The notes under the pieces: generated by a model
What the model was told of the DNA's origin: nothing
Databases searched by the model: none
What the model saw: only the letters and a program-made list of their open reading frames with translations
Program-made: the position numbers and the translations under genes
Shown: one piece after another, positions 5,865 through 5,967 of the stretch
How the letters are laid out: each line of letters starts with the position of its first letter
How positions within the stretch are numbered: the stretch's first letter is position 1
Assembly (NCBI GenBank): GCA_947038745.1
Contig: CAMQXE010000087.1
Location: 1-5,967, forward strand
Source: an uncultured Propionibacteriaceae bacterium
GTDB taxonomy: Bacteria; Actinomycetota; Actinomycetes; Propionibacteriales; Propionibacteriaceae
Length of the DNA stretch: 5,967 nucleotides
Direction of reading: 5' to 3'

Positions 5865-5870
5865 AAGGGA
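5865..5870 (+). promoter_or_regulatory. cydB ribosome binding site
   Basis: AAGGGA in a purine-rich run lies seven bases before the ATG at 5878, within the 17-bp gap after the cydA stop. It supports the cydB start. Confidence 0.7.
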
Positions 5871-5877
5871 ACTCACC

Positions 5878-5967
5878 ATGTTGCAAACCGTGTGGTTCAT
5901 TTTGGTTGTTGTCCTCTGGGTTGGTTACTTCTTCCTTGAGGGATTCGATTACGGCGTCGCCATGCTG
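5878..5967 (+). CDS. cydB: cytochrome bd oxidase subunit II, N-terminal part
   Basis: Only the first 30 codons lie in the window and the frame is open to the edge. The peptide starts MLQTVWFILVVVLWVGYF, a first membrane helix, and continues with FLEGFDYGVAML. The (L)EGFDYGV motif just after this helix is a hallmark of CydB, which pairs with CydA in the bd oxidase. The 17-bp spacing and ribosome site after cydA show an operon. In many actinobacteria the ABC exporter genes cydD and cydC follow, but that cannot be seen here. Confidence 0.93.
   Translation, partial: MLQTVWFILVVVLWVGYFFLEGFDYGVAML

Overview
The window looks like ordinary chromosomal DNA from a moderate-GC member of the Actinomycetota. 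Three things point there: a BioQ-type TetR regulator with its characteristic operator, several transcripts that appear to be leaderless, and CydA/CydB sequences of the actinobacterial kind with a short Q-loop. The genus cannot be settled from the sequence. Corynebacteria, Propionibacteriales and Actinomycetales all remain possible.

Layout. Positions 1-418 hold no convincing gene. They carry three good sigma-70-like promoters, all pointing left out of the window, two of them inside an imperfect direct repeat, plus several inverted repeats. Positions 419-958 (minus strand) encode BioQ, the predicted repressor of biotin genes. The 61-bp gap between bioQ and bioA contains one perfect BioQ palindrome and two opposed -10 elements placed so that both mRNAs should begin at their start codons. 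Then, on the plus strand, come bioA (1020-2315) and bioD (2312-3004, overlapping by ATGA), a 112-bp gap with a degenerate BioQ-like site, and bioB (3117-4175), ended by a strong hairpin terminator. Beyond it is a separate unit: cydA (4340-5860) and the first 30 codons of cydB (from 5878), the two subunits of the cytochrome bd oxidase. A 13-bp palindrome lies upstream of cydA.

How they work together. BioA, BioD and BioB catalyse the last three steps of biotin synthesis: KAPA to DAPA to dethiobiotin to biotin. BioQ is expected to repress bioA-bioD and itself from the shared operator, and perhaps bioB from the weaker site. No bioF (KAPA synthase) lies in the cluster, so the first ring-forming step must be encoded elsewhere or KAPA must be taken up. 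The cyd genes belong to respiration with high oxygen affinity and have no functional link to biotin that I can see.

No mobile element, CRISPR array or tRNA was seen. Nothing here is clearly an undescribed system. The most interesting parts are the leftward promoter array at the left edge and the compact divergent leaderless biotin promoter.
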